IMG/VR virus record: IMGVR_UViG_3300042520_000039
Coordinates: 1-32,628 of that record
Source: a virus
Strand: one strand, 5' to 3'
DNA length: 32,628 bases
In this document: positions 1 to 8,119 of the stretch, piece by piece
Layout: each line of letters starts with the position of its first letter
Numbering within the stretch: position 1 is the first letter of the stretch
Position numbers and translations under genes: made by a program
Notes under the pieces: generated by a model
Seen by the model: the letters and a program-made list of their open reading frames with translations, nothing else
Databases searched by the model: none
What the model was told of the DNA's origin: nothing

Positions 1-34
1 ATGGTAATGAAGTTGAGGGTAAGTCTCAAATCGT
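1..34. repeat. 34-bp terminal direct repeat, left copy
   Basis: Bases 1-34 are identical to bases 32595-32628. The repeat lies inside the portal reading frame, and joining the two copies restores one open frame. This is what an assembler leaves when a circular or circularly permuted molecule is cut at an arbitrary point. A true short terminal repeat of the virion DNA is less likely because the cut falls within a gene. Confidence 0.9.
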
Positions 35-2012
35 TACTGGAGAAGTGGCAGAAGCGATAGATGGTGCGCTACCTAGCTTAGTTCGTATCTTTACAGGCTC
101 AGACAATATCGTAGTCTTTGAGCCACAAGGCCCGAAAGATGAAGCCTCGGCAAAACAGGCCACAGATTACTGCAATTGGGTGTTCAACAGGGATAACGCT
201 GGTGTAGCTATTCTGCATGATTGGTTTAAAGATGCCTTGATGCAGAAGAACGGCATCGTTAAGGCTTATTGGGAAGATAAAGAAGACATTACTAAAGAGC
301 GTTACTTTGACTTATCTAACGATGAGTTAGCAATGCTGATGAGTGATGAGACTATGGAGATTGTCGAACAAGATACGACAGAGTTCCCAATATTTGACCC
401 AATGGGTCAGCCAGTTATAGACCCGATGGGTATGCCTGTGATGGGTGCTACACACAATGTTGTGGTGCAACAAAAGAAAAAGTCAGGCAAAGTAACGATT
501 GAGAATGTTCCTCCAGAGGAGTTCTTGATTAGCAAGAAGGCTAGAACTATTGCTGACTCACCTTTTGTAGCCCACAGACAGATGTTGACTCGTAGCACCT
601 TGGTTGCTATGGGTTTTAACAAGAAGCAGATTGAAGGCTTACAGATGGGTGATGCTTTGGCGTACACACCAGAGCGTGTGGCTCGTTATGCAGCAGGTGA
701 GCAACCTTACCAAACACAGACAGATGACCCCTCAATGCAAGAGATTGAGGTCTTTGAGTGCTATGTCAAAACTGATATAGATGGCAAAGGCATTGCTACT
801 CTGGTACAAGTGTTCTACGCTTCTAATGAGATTCTTGAGGATGAGAAGGGTAAGGAAATGGTTGAGGAAGTGGACTATGTTCCTTTCCACTCAATCTGTC
901 CTATCCCAATTCCTCACAAGTTCTTTGGTAACTCGCTTGCTGATAGAACAGTTGACCTACAGTTAATCAAGACTACTATCACTCGTCAGATGTTGGATAA
1001 CTTATATCTGACAAACAATGCACGAGTTGTTGCGGTTGAAGGTCAAGTAAACCTTGATGATTTGCTTACATCTACTGCTGGTGGTGTTATTCGTGCTAAG
1101 TCACAAGGTGCTGTTCAACAGTTAGTTGTTCAGAACGTGGCTAATCAGGCTTTCCCAATGCTTCAGTATTTGGACACAGTACAGTCTAAGCGTACTGGCG
1201 TGTCTGATGCTTCACAGGGATTAGACCCTGCTATCTTGCAAAACGTGACTGCTGCTGCGGTTGCCTCAATGCAACAAGCTGGCGCAGGTAAGATTGAACT
1301 AATGGCTCGAATCTTTGCTGAGACAGGTGTTAAGTCTTTGTTCCAAGGCATCTTGCACTTGCTCTGTAAGTATCAGGACAAAGCACGAATGGTGCGTATG
1401 CGTGGTGAGTTCGTAGAGTTTGACCCCAGAACATGGGCTAACCAATACGATGTTTCTATCAACGTGGGATTAGGTGCTGGTAACCGACAAGAGCAGATGG
1501 CTATGTTGTCGATGGTTCTTGCTAAACAAGAGCAGTTGATTGCTCAGTACGGCCCTGCTAATCCTTACGTTTCACCTGCTCAGTATCGTGGCACATTGGG
1601 ACGCATGGTTGAGATTGCAGGGTTTAAAGATAGTGCTGAGTTCTACAAAGCGATTACGCCAGAGCAAGACCAGATGCTCTCTAATCCTCCTCCACAGCAA
1701 CAGCAGATGCCTCCAGAGATACAGGCATTGATGGCTAAGACTCAAGCTGAGATACAAGCTAACCAAGCTAAAGCACAAGCTGACTTGCAGATGCAACAAC
1801 AGCAAATGCAGATTGATATGCAGATGGCTGAACAGAAGGCTGCTCTTGAAATGCAATTGATGCGTGAGAAAGAAATGGCTAAGTTGCAACTTGAGCGTGA
1901 GAAACAACAGGCTTACTTTGCATTGAAACAACAAGAGTTTGAAGCGGAAGCACAATTGAAAGCAATGAAAATTGGTGCTGGCATTACATCTAACGTAGAA
2001 ATTAGGGGTTAA
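1..2012 (+). CDS. portal protein, C-terminal part (gene split by linearisation)
   Basis: This is the larger part of the portal, the dodecameric ring at the head vertex through which DNA is packaged and ejected. The frame is open from base 3 and continues the piece at 32474-32628. Joined at the 34-bp repeat they give about 710 residues, a normal length for large podovirus portals. A GTG at 45 is only an internal codon. The body has the mixed alpha/beta pattern of portals of this type, for example the stretch KAYWEDKED near the N-terminal third. The last 120 or so residues are very rich in Gln, Met and Lys and should form a long helix, as in portal barrels. It follows both terminase genes around the circle and precedes the scaffold and capsid genes. 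Family identity is recognised by pattern and context, not by a search. Confidence 0.85.
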   Translation, partial: GNEVEGKSQIVTGEVAEAIDGALPSLVRIFTGSDNIVVFEPQGPKDEASAKQATDYCNWVFNRDNAGVAILHDWFKDALMQKNGIVKAYWEDKEDITKERYFDLSNDELAMLMSDETMEIVEQDTTEFPIFDPMGQPVIDPMGMPVMGATHNVVVQQKKKSGKVTIENVPPEEFLISKKARTIADSPFVAHRQMLTRSTLVAMGFNKKQIEGLQMGDALAYTPERVARYAAGEQPYQTQTDDPSMQEIEVFECYVKTDIDGKGIATLVQVFYASNEILEDEKGKEMVEEVDYVPFHSICPIPIPHKFFGNSLADRTVDLQLIKTTITRQMLDNLYLTNNARVVAVEGQVNLDDLLTSTAGGVIRAKSQGAVQQLVVQNVANQAFPMLQYLDTVQSKRTGVSDASQGLDPAILQNVTAAAVASMQQAGAGKIELMARIFAETGVKSLFQGILHLLCKYQDKARMVRMRGEFVEFDPRTWANQYDVSINVGLGAGNRQEQMAMLSMVLAKQEQLIAQYGPANPYVSPAQYRGTLGRMVEIAGFKDSAEFYKAITPEQDQMLSNPPPQQQQMPPEIQALMAKTQAEIQANQAKAQADLQMQQQQMQIDMQMAEQKAALEMQLMREKEMAKLQLEREKQQAYFALKQQEFEAEAQLKAMKIGAGITSNVEIRG

Positions 2013-2014
2013 TT

Positions 2015-3445
2015 ATGGCTACAGCACCAGCATATTACACAGACCAGATGGTCAAGGACTATATTGCAAATCAATATAAAGGTCTAAGTGGTGATGCTCT
2101 TTATACGGCTATTGCTACTGAGGCTGCTGCACAAGGTGTTCCAGCAGAACAAATTGGGCGTGTTTTAGGTTTTGATACTGGCGTTGTTAATCAGTATGCA
2201 ACTAACGTAGGTAAGCCACTTGTTGCTGAACAGAAAGCACTTGATACAGTAATTGATTATGCTTATAACACTCAGTTGGGGCGTGATGCTACAGCCAAAG
2301 AAAAGACTGAAGCTGTTAACTACCTAACTGGTGGTGGCACTTTTACAAATCAAGGAAATTCTGTTCTTGGAACTGGTGTTCTTAATTACAGTACAGAAGG
2401 CTATAACTACGACACACAAAGCATTATTTCTGGCTATCGTAGCGCACTAGGCAGAAACCCTACTCAGACAGAATATGTTTCTGCAATGGCTAATTTGGGT
2501 TACAACCCATACGATGCTACTGTGCTTGGTGAGGCTGGTAAGTTATCGGCTAATGTTGCTGCGCTAGAGAGTGACCCATTTGCAGGGCGGTACGCCAATG
2601 TAAACCCCTATGGTGTGTATGACCCTACGACACAGACTTATAAGTTAGATACAACAGTACCTAACATTTCTAAAAATGTACAGGGCAACAGCGTCCAGTT
2701 TATTAGCCCTGTTACGCAACAACCTATTGTTACATCATTTGAGAATGGTAAGTTAGTTGTTAAAGAAGGCGTAAATACCCTAACTGGTGAGCAAGCACAA
2801 GCAGCCATCAATCTGGCTTTGGGTACTGGTGCGTTAACTGGTACTGAGTATAAAAACCTAACTGGTGCATTGGCTAACGCTAAGTCAATGGATGACGTTT
2901 ATAAAGCATTTGGTACGCCACAAGCAGTAGCAGCGTTAGACCCTAACTATGGCTTTCAGTTGGGTGTGGGTAAAACCCTTGCTCAAGCACAAGCAAATTC
3001 TACTGGTGTACAGGCTTTGGTAGATAAGATTGCTGCTGAGAATGGTGGACGCTTACCTGCTAACTTCTCTGTGGCTAACTTGGCTCAAACAGCTAATGTT
3101 CCTTTCCAGTTTGGTCAAGATGTTTACAACAAAGCATATGCGACTGATGCTGGTCAAAAAATTAACACATTAGCTAAAACACCAACATCTCCATTTAACT
3201 TTAACCCTGCTAACGTCTATCAAGCACCGATAGTTGCAGGTCAGATGCGTGAGTTGTTTCCGTCATTTGGTGAATCTAAGCGTTTGGCTCAAGGTTTGAT
3301 AAATCAGCGTCCTACGACTCAAAGCATTGTTAACATGATTCAAGGTTTGCCAGCAGATAACAGTCTTGGTTTAAATACCATGCAGAACAATGTAGTTGGT
3401 GCGCCTACTTCATTGAATAATGTATTAGGCTTAATTGCTAAGTGA
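2015..3445 (+). CDS. hypothetical virion-type protein with two LGR motifs
   Basis: This 476-residue protein starts 2 bases after the portal stop, with GGGG upstream of the ATG. I do not recognise a characterised function. Two N-terminal segments resemble each other: YNTQLGRDATAKE and YRSALGRNPTQTE. Each has an aromatic residue, then LGR, a D/N, an A/P, a Thr and a Glu. This recalls the helical DUF4214 repeat found in secreted and surface proteins. The rest is low in charge and rich in Ala, Asn, Thr and Gly, which fits an extended structural protein. There is no signal peptide or clear membrane segment. Its place between portal and scaffold suggests a virion component, possibly an internal or ejected protein. 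That role is inference. Confidence 0.7.
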   Translation: MATAPAYYTDQMVKDYIANQYKGLSGDALYTAIATEAAAQGVPAEQIGRVLGFDTGVVNQYATNVGKPLVAEQKALDTVIDYAYNTQLGRDATAKEKTEAVNYLTGGGTFTNQGNSVLGTGVLNYSTEGYNYDTQSIISGYRSALGRNPTQTEYVSAMANLGYNPYDATVLGEAGKLSANVAALESDPFAGRYANVNPYGVYDPTTQTYKLDTTVPNISKNVQGNSVQFISPVTQQPIVTSFENGKLVVKEGVNTLTGEQAQAAINLALGTGALTGTEYKNLTGALANAKSMDDVYKAFGTPQAVAALDPNYGFQLGVGKTLAQAQANSTGVQALVDKIAAENGGRLPANFSVANLAQTANVPFQFGQDVYNKAYATDAGQKINTLAKTPTSPFNFNPANVYQAPIVAGQMRELFPSFGESKRLAQGLINQRPTTQSIVNMIQGLPADNSLGLNTMQNNVVGAPTSLNNVLGLIAK

Positions 3446-3452
3446 GAACAGA

Positions 3453-4532
3453 ATGAACTATCAAGAACTGGTTAGTTTAGTTGGTGGAAACAATCCTCAA
3501 AGTGTTAGTTATGAGGACATTGTTTCTGGCATACAGAGCCAGTATCGTCCACAGACTCAGTTTGCACCTACCACTTCATTGCTAGACATGATTGGTAACC
3601 AGTTGCCAGAGCAACCAAGAATTGCTTATGGCTCATTGCTACAGGCACTACCAAGAGTTCTGCCTACACCAATGACACCAGTTAAGAATACAGATGCAGC
3701 AGCAAGCCTAGATTCTGGACAAATCAATTTAGGAAACCTAGACACAGGCAAGATTACTGGTAACACAGCCATTGATAACACTCTTGTCTATAACAACGAT
3801 TTCACTAAAAATACTGGTGGAGTTAACACTTCTAATGTTGATAAAGGCTTGTTTGGGACTAATGTTACAGGAACAGATATAGCCAATGTTGCAGGGACAG
3901 TAGCACCGATAGCTGCTTTAGCAGGTAACTCAGACCTAGTTAAAACAGCTATTGCACTAAACCTGATTGGTTCTGCTGCTGATATTCGTACAGAAGCAGA
4001 TGTTCTGAACTTGGGGACAAAGATAGCTATGTTGGCAGCAGGGCCAGCAGGGAACATCATAGCTGCTGGGCTTGGTTTGGCTACCGATAACACGCCAATG
4101 ACAGTTAACTCTTTGCTTAATTTAACTAATCCAACATTAGGGCTTCTTAATAGTATCTCTGGCAATCTAACTGGTTACAGTTTAGGCGACATTGTTAATG
4201 GCTTGCTAAACACCCCAGAGGGTACTGTAGGCGAGTATGGTCTATTGGGCGCAGCTAACCTAGCTGGAACTGCTGATGCAAGCAGAAGAAGGGCAGGGGC
4301 TGCCTATGACAGCATGGATGCAAATACTTTAAGGGTGCTTGCTGAACTTGGTGACCAAGAGGCTATTGCCACAATTAGGTCTATAACTAGCGGTGGAACT
4401 TCTACCTACAACCCAATAAATGACTTGGGTACTGCTAGGGGTAACAGTTACTTTAACTTGTTTACTCCTGTTGGTGGTGGCGGTAAACCAAATCCTGACT
4501 TCACTATAAACAGGGCTATCCTTGCAGAATAA
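3453..4532 (+). CDS. hypothetical protein with hydrophobic Gly/Ala-rich core
   Basis: This is about 359 residues from the ATG at 3453. A TTG at 3435 in the same frame would add six residues and overlap the previous gene. The ATG is preferred because AAGTGAG lies upstream of it. The N-terminal 120 residues are polar and rich in Gln, Asn and Thr. Residues around 130-240 are strongly hydrophobic and rich in Ala, Gly, Leu and Ile (for example AMLAAGPAGNIIAAGLGLA). The C-terminus is polar again. This layout is seen in internal virion and ejection proteins that enter membranes. It sits in tandem with the 2015 gene between portal and scaffold. No catalytic motif is visible. Function unknown. Confidence 0.7.
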   Translation: MNYQELVSLVGGNNPQSVSYEDIVSGIQSQYRPQTQFAPTTSLLDMIGNQLPEQPRIAYGSLLQALPRVLPTPMTPVKNTDAAASLDSGQINLGNLDTGKITGNTAIDNTLVYNNDFTKNTGGVNTSNVDKGLFGTNVTGTDIANVAGTVAPIAALAGNSDLVKTAIALNLIGSAADIRTEADVLNLGTKIAMLAAGPAGNIIAAGLGLATDNTPMTVNSLLNLTNPTLGLLNSISGNLTGYSLGDIVNGLLNTPEGTVGEYGLLGAANLAGTADASRRRAGAAYDSMDANTLRVLAELGDQEAIATIRSITSGGTSTYNPINDLGTARGNSYFNLFTPVGGGGKPNPDFTINRAILAE

Positions 4533-4770
4533 CGACAAACACATCTTGGCTCAATGGGCTAAGAACTTACTAAATGATGACTTTTTCAAAGAAGTATTAA
4601 ATAACTTGAAAAACGAACAGATTAGTGTAATAATTAACACAAGTGCTGATGAATGTGATAGGCGTGAAGACGCTTATCGGCACATTAAGTCTATTGAATT
4701 GATTACAGGACACCTAGAAGGTTTAGCCTCGGAAACTGTGATTAAAGAGAAGAAGTGGAAGATTCTGTAG
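4522..4770 (+). CDS. conserved small phage protein upstream of scaffold
   Basis: This is an 82-residue protein. The only start available is TTG at 4522, which overlaps the preceding stop by 11 bases. The frame has no other Met and no strong ribosome site, so it is probably translated by coupling. The sequence is helical and charged, with the segment RREDAYRHIKSIELITGHLEGLA near the middle. A small protein of this look is common beside portal and scaffold genes in tailed phages, but its function is not known to me. The hairpin at 4767 begins over its stop codon. Confidence 0.7.
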   Translation: MQNNDKHILAQWAKNLLNDDFFKEVLNNLKNEQISVIINTSADECDRREDAYRHIKSIELITGHLEGLASETVIKEKKWKIL

Positions 4771-4804
4771 GGTTTACCCTACCCTCCGTCCAGAAGGTTT
4801 CTGG
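4767..4804 (+). promoter_or_regulatory. tandem stem-loops between 4522 gene and scaffold gene
   Basis: Two perfect 6-bp hairpins follow one another. GTAGGG (4767-4772), loop TTTA, CCCTAC (4777-4782) is the first. CCAGAA (4790-4795), loop GGT, TTCTGG (4799-4804) is the second. Neither is followed by a T-run, so they are not classic intrinsic terminators. They end 18 bases before the scaffold ATG. A role as an RNA-processing site, a partial terminator or a guard of mRNA stability for the scaffold/capsid messages is inference. Confidence 0.5.
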
Positions 4805-4822
4805 CGATTATTGAGATGACAA

Positions 4823-5746
4823 ATGGAAAACACCAACCCTAATGGGAGTGAAAGCCTAGATGTAAACCAAGCTGCTTCAGCGTTTGAAGGCATGATGGGT
4901 GATTCTGAGGAAGCTGACAACAGCCAAGCCGAAGGTCAACCAGAGTACCAACAAGAGACTGACGAAGTTGAGTATTCAGAGGAATCTGATGAGCCAAAGC
5001 CTAGATATAAAGTCAAGGCATCTGGTGAGGAAGTCGAAGTAGAACTAGACGAACTTATCAAGGGTTATCAACAAGGTACGGACTACACTAAAAAGTCTCA
5101 GGCTCTAGCTGAACAACGTAAGGCGATTGAAGCTGAACGTAGTCACTTAGAGTATGTAAAACAAGAGCGACAGGCATACGCCCAGAAGTTGCAAGCGTTG
5201 GATAGCTTCCTTACGCAGCAACATCAGGGTGTGGACTTAGAAGTTTTAAAGGAAACAGACCCTATCGGTTATGCGGTAGCGGTAGCTGAACAGAGCCAAC
5301 GTGAGAAACAGTTAGCAGTAGTCAGGAATGAACAGCAACGCATTGCCCAACAGCAACAAGCAGAGCAACAGTCCCAACTGCAAAACCATCTCCGTCAAGA
5401 ATCTGAGAAGCTAGTTAGTCTGATTCCTGAGTTAGCGACACCACAGGGTGATGCGGTACGGAAACAAATCCGTGACTATGCGAAGTCTGTAGGTTGGTCT
5501 GACCAAGAACTCAGTTCCGTGTATGACAGTCGTGCTGTGATGACCTTGTATAAGGCAATGAAGTATGAGCAACTTCAAAAGAGCAAACCAGAGTTGAATA
5601 AAAAACTTCAGTCTGCCCCTAAGATGATGCGTTCTGGTACTTCAGCCCCTCAAGCTAGGTCTTCACAAGACAAACAGGTTATGCAGAGGTTGCGTGAAAC
5701 TGGAAAAGTTACTGACGCTGCCAAAGCATTTGAACGATTCTTTTAA
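4823..5746 (+). CDS. capsid scaffold protein
   Basis: This 307-residue protein directly precedes the major capsid gene, the usual place for a scaffold. Residues 1-60 are very acidic (Glu, Asp, Gln). A short mixed domain follows near residues 60-95 with the motif VELDELIKGYQQGTDYTKKS, typical of phage scaffolds. A long Gln/Glu-rich coiled coil fills the middle. The C-terminus is basic and ends in KAFERFF, a compact helix like the capsid-binding tails of known scaffolds. The protein would direct procapsid assembly and leave before or during packaging. No protease motif is visible. Confidence 0.85.
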   Translation: MENTNPNGSESLDVNQAASAFEGMMGDSEEADNSQAEGQPEYQQETDEVEYSEESDEPKPRYKVKASGEEVEVELDELIKGYQQGTDYTKKSQALAEQRKAIEAERSHLEYVKQERQAYAQKLQALDSFLTQQHQGVDLEVLKETDPIGYAVAVAEQSQREKQLAVVRNEQQRIAQQQQAEQQSQLQNHLRQESEKLVSLIPELATPQGDAVRKQIRDYAKSVGWSDQELSSVYDSRAVMTLYKAMKYEQLQKSKPELNKKLQSAPKMMRSGTSAPQARSSQDKQVMQRLRETGKVTDAAKAFERFF

Positions 5747-5764
5747 ATTTTGGAGTATTAAATT

Positions 5765-6715
5765 ATGGCTACCTATCAAACATATACCGCAATCGGTATG
5801 CGTGAAGACCTCTCTGACGTTATCTATAACATCAGCCCTACAGACACACCTTTCATGTCTTCTATCGGCAAGACTAAGGCTACTGCTGTTTTGCACGAGT
5901 GGCAAACGGACTCACTTTCCGCAAGCGTTTTGACGAACTACGCTGTTGAAGGTGCAACGGCATCTGACGCTACTATGTCTCCTACGACTCGTGTAGGCAA
6001 CCGCACTCAGATTGCTCAGAAGACTATCAAGATTTCTGGCACTTTGCAGTCTGTCGATAAAGCAGGCCGCAAATCAGAAAAAGCCTATCAACTGGCTAAA
6101 GCATCGGCCGAAATTAAGCGGGACATGGAGACTTCCCTGTTGAGCAATCAAACTGCTGCCAATGGTGATTCCTCTACTGCTCGTAAATTGGGTGGTCTGC
6201 AAGCATGGTTGAACTCTAACTATGATGGTGGTACTGATGGTGTTGCTGGTGCTTCTGGCACTACTGCTCGTACAAACGGCACAAACCGCACCTTTACAGA
6301 AACCCTGTTGAAGACTGTTATCAAAGAAGTTTACGCTTCTGGTGGCAATCCTAAAGTGTTGATGGTCAACCCTGCTCACAAGCAATTGGTTTCAGCTTTT
6401 GCTGGTATCGCTGCACAGCGTTTCATGGCCCCATCGAACAGCCCTACCACAATCGTGGCCGCGGCCGATGTTTACATGAGCGACTTCGGAACTGTGAGCG
6501 TTGTTCCCAACCGCTTTATGACTTCTACCAATACTTGCGATGAAGTTGCGTATGTGCTTGACCCTGACATGGCTGCTGTAGCTTACTTGCGTCCTTTCCA
6601 GACCAACGAGTTGGCTGTAACTGGTGACAGCGAAAGCACACAGTTGTTGGCTGAGTACACATTGGAAGTTAAGAACGAAGCTGCTCACGGCATCATTGCT
6701 GACTTGACACCTTAA
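5765..6715 (+). CDS. major capsid protein, SU10-type (DUF5309)
   Basis: This 316-residue protein has a good ribosome site (TTGGAG). It matches the pattern of the SU10-type major capsid family (formerly DUF5309). The N-terminus carries the segment SPTDTPFMSSIGK, followed by a beta-rich stretch with HEWQTDSL, then a long helix region rich in Lys and Ala, then a segment around PKVLMVNPAHKQLVSAFAG. Members adopt the HK97 fold and form the icosahedral or prolate shell. It is flanked by scaffold upstream and a strong terminator downstream, fitting heavy independent expression. There is no N-terminal delta domain; the separate scaffold gene fills that role. Confidence 0.92.
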   Translation: MATYQTYTAIGMREDLSDVIYNISPTDTPFMSSIGKTKATAVLHEWQTDSLSASVLTNYAVEGATASDATMSPTTRVGNRTQIAQKTIKISGTLQSVDKAGRKSEKAYQLAKASAEIKRDMETSLLSNQTAANGDSSTARKLGGLQAWLNSNYDGGTDGVAGASGTTARTNGTNRTFTETLLKTVIKEVYASGGNPKVLMVNPAHKQLVSAFAGIAAQRFMAPSNSPTTIVAAADVYMSDFGTVSVVPNRFMTSTNTCDEVAYVLDPDMAAVAYLRPFQTNELAVTGDSESTQLLAEYTLEVKNEAAHGIIADLTP

Positions 6716-6731
6716 TCTAAGGTAACCACTA

Positions 6732-6770
6732 AAAATGCCTCAGACTTAAACATCTGGGGCATTTTCTTTT
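6732..6770 (+). terminator. intrinsic terminator after major capsid gene
   Basis: The stem 6732-6744 pairs with 6753-6765 over 13 bp with one T-G wobble around an 8-base loop. It is followed by a T-rich run (TTTTCTTTT) ending at 6770. This is the strongest terminator in the window and closes the packaging/capsid unit. Confidence 0.92.
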
Positions 6771-6795
6771 CTACTCAAACTGATAGAATTAGGCT

Positions 6796-7110
6796 ATGCA
6801 AAATCCTAACAATTTTCGTCAAAGTGCTGTCCATGCTGATGGTGAGGGCGGTATCGTTATTCAGACTCGTCAAGATGTTTCTGACATTGTTGAGCAGAAT
6901 AAAAAAGAATATAACTCGTATGACGAGAGAGCAAGATGGTCAGACCAATTGTTTGGCAATAAGGTTGCGTCTATTCCTTTGACAGTCATTGATGACTTAA
7001 ACAAAGCTGGAATTATGCGTGGCTATGCTGTTCTGGATGACAAGCGTTTTGCTGCTTGGTTAAATGACCCAATGAATCGTGCATGGCGCACTAGGACAGG
7101 AGTTGTATGA
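6796..7110 (+). CDS. conserved hypothetical virion-associated protein
   Basis: This is a 104-residue protein between the capsid terminator and the adaptor gene. The C-terminal half has a compact pattern, VASIPLTVIDDLNKAGIM then a WLNDPMNRAWRTR tail. I have seen this pattern in small phage proteins that follow capsid genes, without a known function. Its stop overlaps the ATG of the adaptor gene, so the two are probably co-translated. A head-completion role is inference from position. Confidence 0.7.
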   Translation: MQNPNNFRQSAVHADGEGGIVIQTRQDVSDIVEQNKKEYNSYDERARWSDQLFGNKVASIPLTVIDDLNKAGIMRGYAVLDDKRFAAWLNDPMNRAWRTRTGVV

Positions 7111-7727
7111 GTTTTGCTACCTACTCTGATTTGCAGACTTCAATAGCTAATTACTTGGCTAGGTCTGACCTGACAAGCATTATTCCAGACTTCATTACTC
7201 TGGCTGAGAATCGTTTGCGTAGAGAACTGCGTATTCGTCAGATGCTAAAGTCTGTAACAACTAGCACAGTTTCTGGTGATGCAACTGTAGAACTACCTAG
7301 CGACTTCTTAGAGATTCGTGACTTTGTTGTGATGACTAACCCAATTCAACCATTGAGTTACTCTAGCCCATCATCGTTATCTAATGACCTGAGAACATCA
7401 GAAGTTGGTGTTCCTTTGTCTTATACAATTCTTGCAAGTGAGTTTCAATTAGCACCTGCACCTGATGGTGTTTATACGCTAAAGATGCTCTACTTTGCTG
7501 CGCCTCCATACCTGTCAAGCAGTAACACATCTAACGTATTTCTAAATGTTGCACCTGATGGTTTGTTGTATGGCGCATTGGTTGAAGCAGAGCCTTACCT
7601 AATGAACGATGCTCGAATCAATACATGGGGTTCTATGTATGACAGAGCAATCACATCTCTCACCAAGTCTGATGAAGAAGGTCAATACTCTGGTGTTCCG
7701 TTAGCAATGAAATTAACTGCAAGGTGA
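7107..7727 (+). CDS. head-tail adaptor protein (SU10-adaptor-like)
   Basis: This is a 206-residue protein. The N-terminal segment, ATYSDLQTSIANYLARSDLT followed by IPDFITLAENRLRRELR, is the signature of the podovirus adaptor family typified by phage SU10. These proteins form the ring below the portal and connect it to the tail nozzle. A middle beta segment (TVELPSDFLEIRDFVV) and the C-terminal helix fit the family. The length is close to the family norm. It starts by ATGA overlap with the gene before it and lies upstream of tail genes as expected. Confidence 0.82.
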   Translation: MSFATYSDLQTSIANYLARSDLTSIIPDFITLAENRLRRELRIRQMLKSVTTSTVSGDATVELPSDFLEIRDFVVMTNPIQPLSYSSPSSLSNDLRTSEVGVPLSYTILASEFQLAPAPDGVYTLKMLYFAAPPYLSSSNTSNVFLNVAPDGLLYGALVEAEPYLMNDARINTWGSMYDRAITSLTKSDEEGQYSGVPLAMKLTAR

Positions 7728-7731
7728 AAAT

Positions 7732-8118
7732 ATGGCTGAAATGTCCAACTACTTAGAAAATGCTCTTATCAATGTGACGTTGAGAGCAACTGCTTACACA
7801 GCACCAACAACTGTGTACTTGGCACTTTATACAACTGACCCAACAGACGCTGATACTGGAACTGAGTGTTCTGGTACATCGTATGTTCGTCAGGCAATTA
7901 CTTTTGGTGCGCCCTCCAATGGTGCTTCTACCAATTCTGCTGCTATTGAGTTTCCTCAAGCTGGCGGTTCATGGGGAACAATCACACACATTGGAATTCG
8001 TGATGCTTTGACTACAGGTAATTTACTGTATCACTCACCACTAGACGCTTCTAAAACGATTGCAACTGGCGATGTGTTCCGCATTGCTGTTGGTTCATTG
8101 AGCGTTACTTTGGCGTGA
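7732..8118 (+). CDS. small tail/fibre-like structural protein (Gp80-like)
   Basis: This is a 128-residue beta-rich protein with AAGGTGA before its ATG. It has the pattern VYLALYTTDPTDADTGTE, then SYVRQAITFGAPSNG, then SWGTITHIGIRDA and LLYHSPLDASKTI. This is a recurrent phage structural fold, often annotated as a tail fibre or Gp80-like protein. It lies between adaptor and repeat-rich fibre genes, consistent with a virion part. The exact position in the particle cannot be told from sequence. Confidence 0.72.
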   Translation: MAEMSNYLENALINVTLRATAYTAPTTVYLALYTTDPTDADTGTECSGTSYVRQAITFGAPSNGASTNSAAIEFPQAGGSWGTITHIGIRDALTTGNLLYHSPLDASKTIATGDVFRIAVGSLSVTLA

Positions 8119-8119
8119 G

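Noticed and set aside
45-47. GTG at 45 as the portal start
   Set aside because: The frame is open back to the first base and continues across the terminal repeat to an ATG at 32474 with a ribosome site.
1572-1955. 127-residue minus-strand frame rich in Leu and Ser
   Set aside because: It is the antisense shadow of the Gln-rich portal tail, with no ribosome site and low-complexity composition.
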